Position numbers and translations under genes: made by a program. The notes beneath the pieces are model-generated. The model saw only the letters and a program-made list of their open reading frames with translations, had not been told where the DNA came from and did not search any database. From positions 1 through 5,377 of the forward strand of contig JAIMZO010000123.1 of assembly GCA_020054965.1 (NCBI GenBank): a stretch of 5,377 nt of DNA. Reading direction: 5' to 3'. This stretch comes from Spirochaeta sp. Its GTDB lineage: Bacteria > Spirochaetota > Spirochaetia > Sphaerochaetales > Sphaerochaetaceae. Shown one piece after another: positions 5,227 through 5,377 of the stretch. The first letter of the stretch is position 1; the number at the start of each line of letters is the position of its first letter.

Positions 5227-5377
5227 GTGAACGATATACTACTGTTCGAAGAGGATTTCTCTTCTTTCCCACTCGGCCCCTTCCCCTACGACAGAGAACA
5301 TTCTGCCATGGGGGAATATCACTACTACCCAGATGAAGGGTATCGGGGTGTATGGCACGACCCTGTTGCCAACTATA
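5227..5377 (+). CDS. Unidentified protein, N-terminal 50 codons only (3' end outside window)
   Basis: An open frame from GTG 5227 to the window edge is supported by a good ribosome site and a 14-base gap after the oxidoreductase stop, indicating one transcript with it. The visible part is rich in aromatic and acidic residues: LLFEEDFSSFPLGPFPYD (5-22), then GEYHYYP (29-35) and GYRGVWHDPVANY (38-50). An opening like FEEDFSSFPLGPFP resembles the first strand of concanavalin-like beta-sandwich domains in carbohydrate-active proteins, which would fit the locus, but 50 residues are too few to assign a family. There is no signal peptide, so it is probably cytoplasmic. An in-frame ATG at 5308 lacks a clear ribosome site and would remove the conserved-looking start, so GTG is preferred. 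Confidence 0.75.
   Translation, partial: MNDILLFEEDFSSFPLGPFPYDREHSAMGEYHYYPDEGYRGVWHDPVANY

Overview
The window looks like part of a carbohydrate-utilisation locus from a diderm bacterium. Base composition appears close to even. The transport protein is of a type common in Firmicutes (LplA-like, CUT1 class). Its signal peptide, however, has no lipobox cysteine and looks like a type I signal ending near an A-A-G. A Firmicutes-style sugar-binding protein exported as a non-lipidated periplasmic protein would fit a free-living spirochaete such as Sphaerochaeta or a relative. This placement is an inference from style and not from any marker gene.

Layout: two gene groups diverge from a 188-bp intergenic region (2809-2996). 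Leftwards (minus strand) run an extracellular solute-binding protein (1330-2808) and then a glycoside hydrolase family 3 enzyme (1-1249). The hydrolase runs off the left edge after 416 in-frame codons. A perfect 12-bp stem-loop lies between these two genes. Rightwards (plus strand) run an AraC-family regulator with an N-terminal cupin-like sensor domain (2997-3833), a Gfo/Idh/MocA-family NAD(P)-dependent oxidoreductase (3923-5212), and the first 50 codons of a further gene (5227-5377). I could not identify that last gene. No RNA gene, mobile element or CRISPR array was seen, and the longest stretch without a gene is under 200 bases.

Proposed working model (inference): the binding protein captures an oligosaccharide or glycoside in the periplasm. 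A permease not present in this window imports it. The GH3 enzyme, which has no signal peptide, removes sugar residues in the cytoplasm. The oxidoreductase acts on a released sugar or derivative, and the AraC-type protein senses a sugar and controls the set.

The most informative non-coding signal is a pair of matching promoter regions. One is in front of the binding-protein gene (minus strand, 2862-2925) and the other is in front of the oxidoreductase gene (plus strand, 3836-3900). They align without gaps: about 30 of 41 bases match upstream of and across the -35 region, the spacer between -35 and -10 does not match, and both have an identical TATACTT at the -10. This is the pattern expected if one activator, most simply the AraC-type protein encoded between them, switches on both transcripts. 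I found no sign of a wholly new kind of system; the locus reads as a sugar-catabolism cluster with a recognisable regulatory design.
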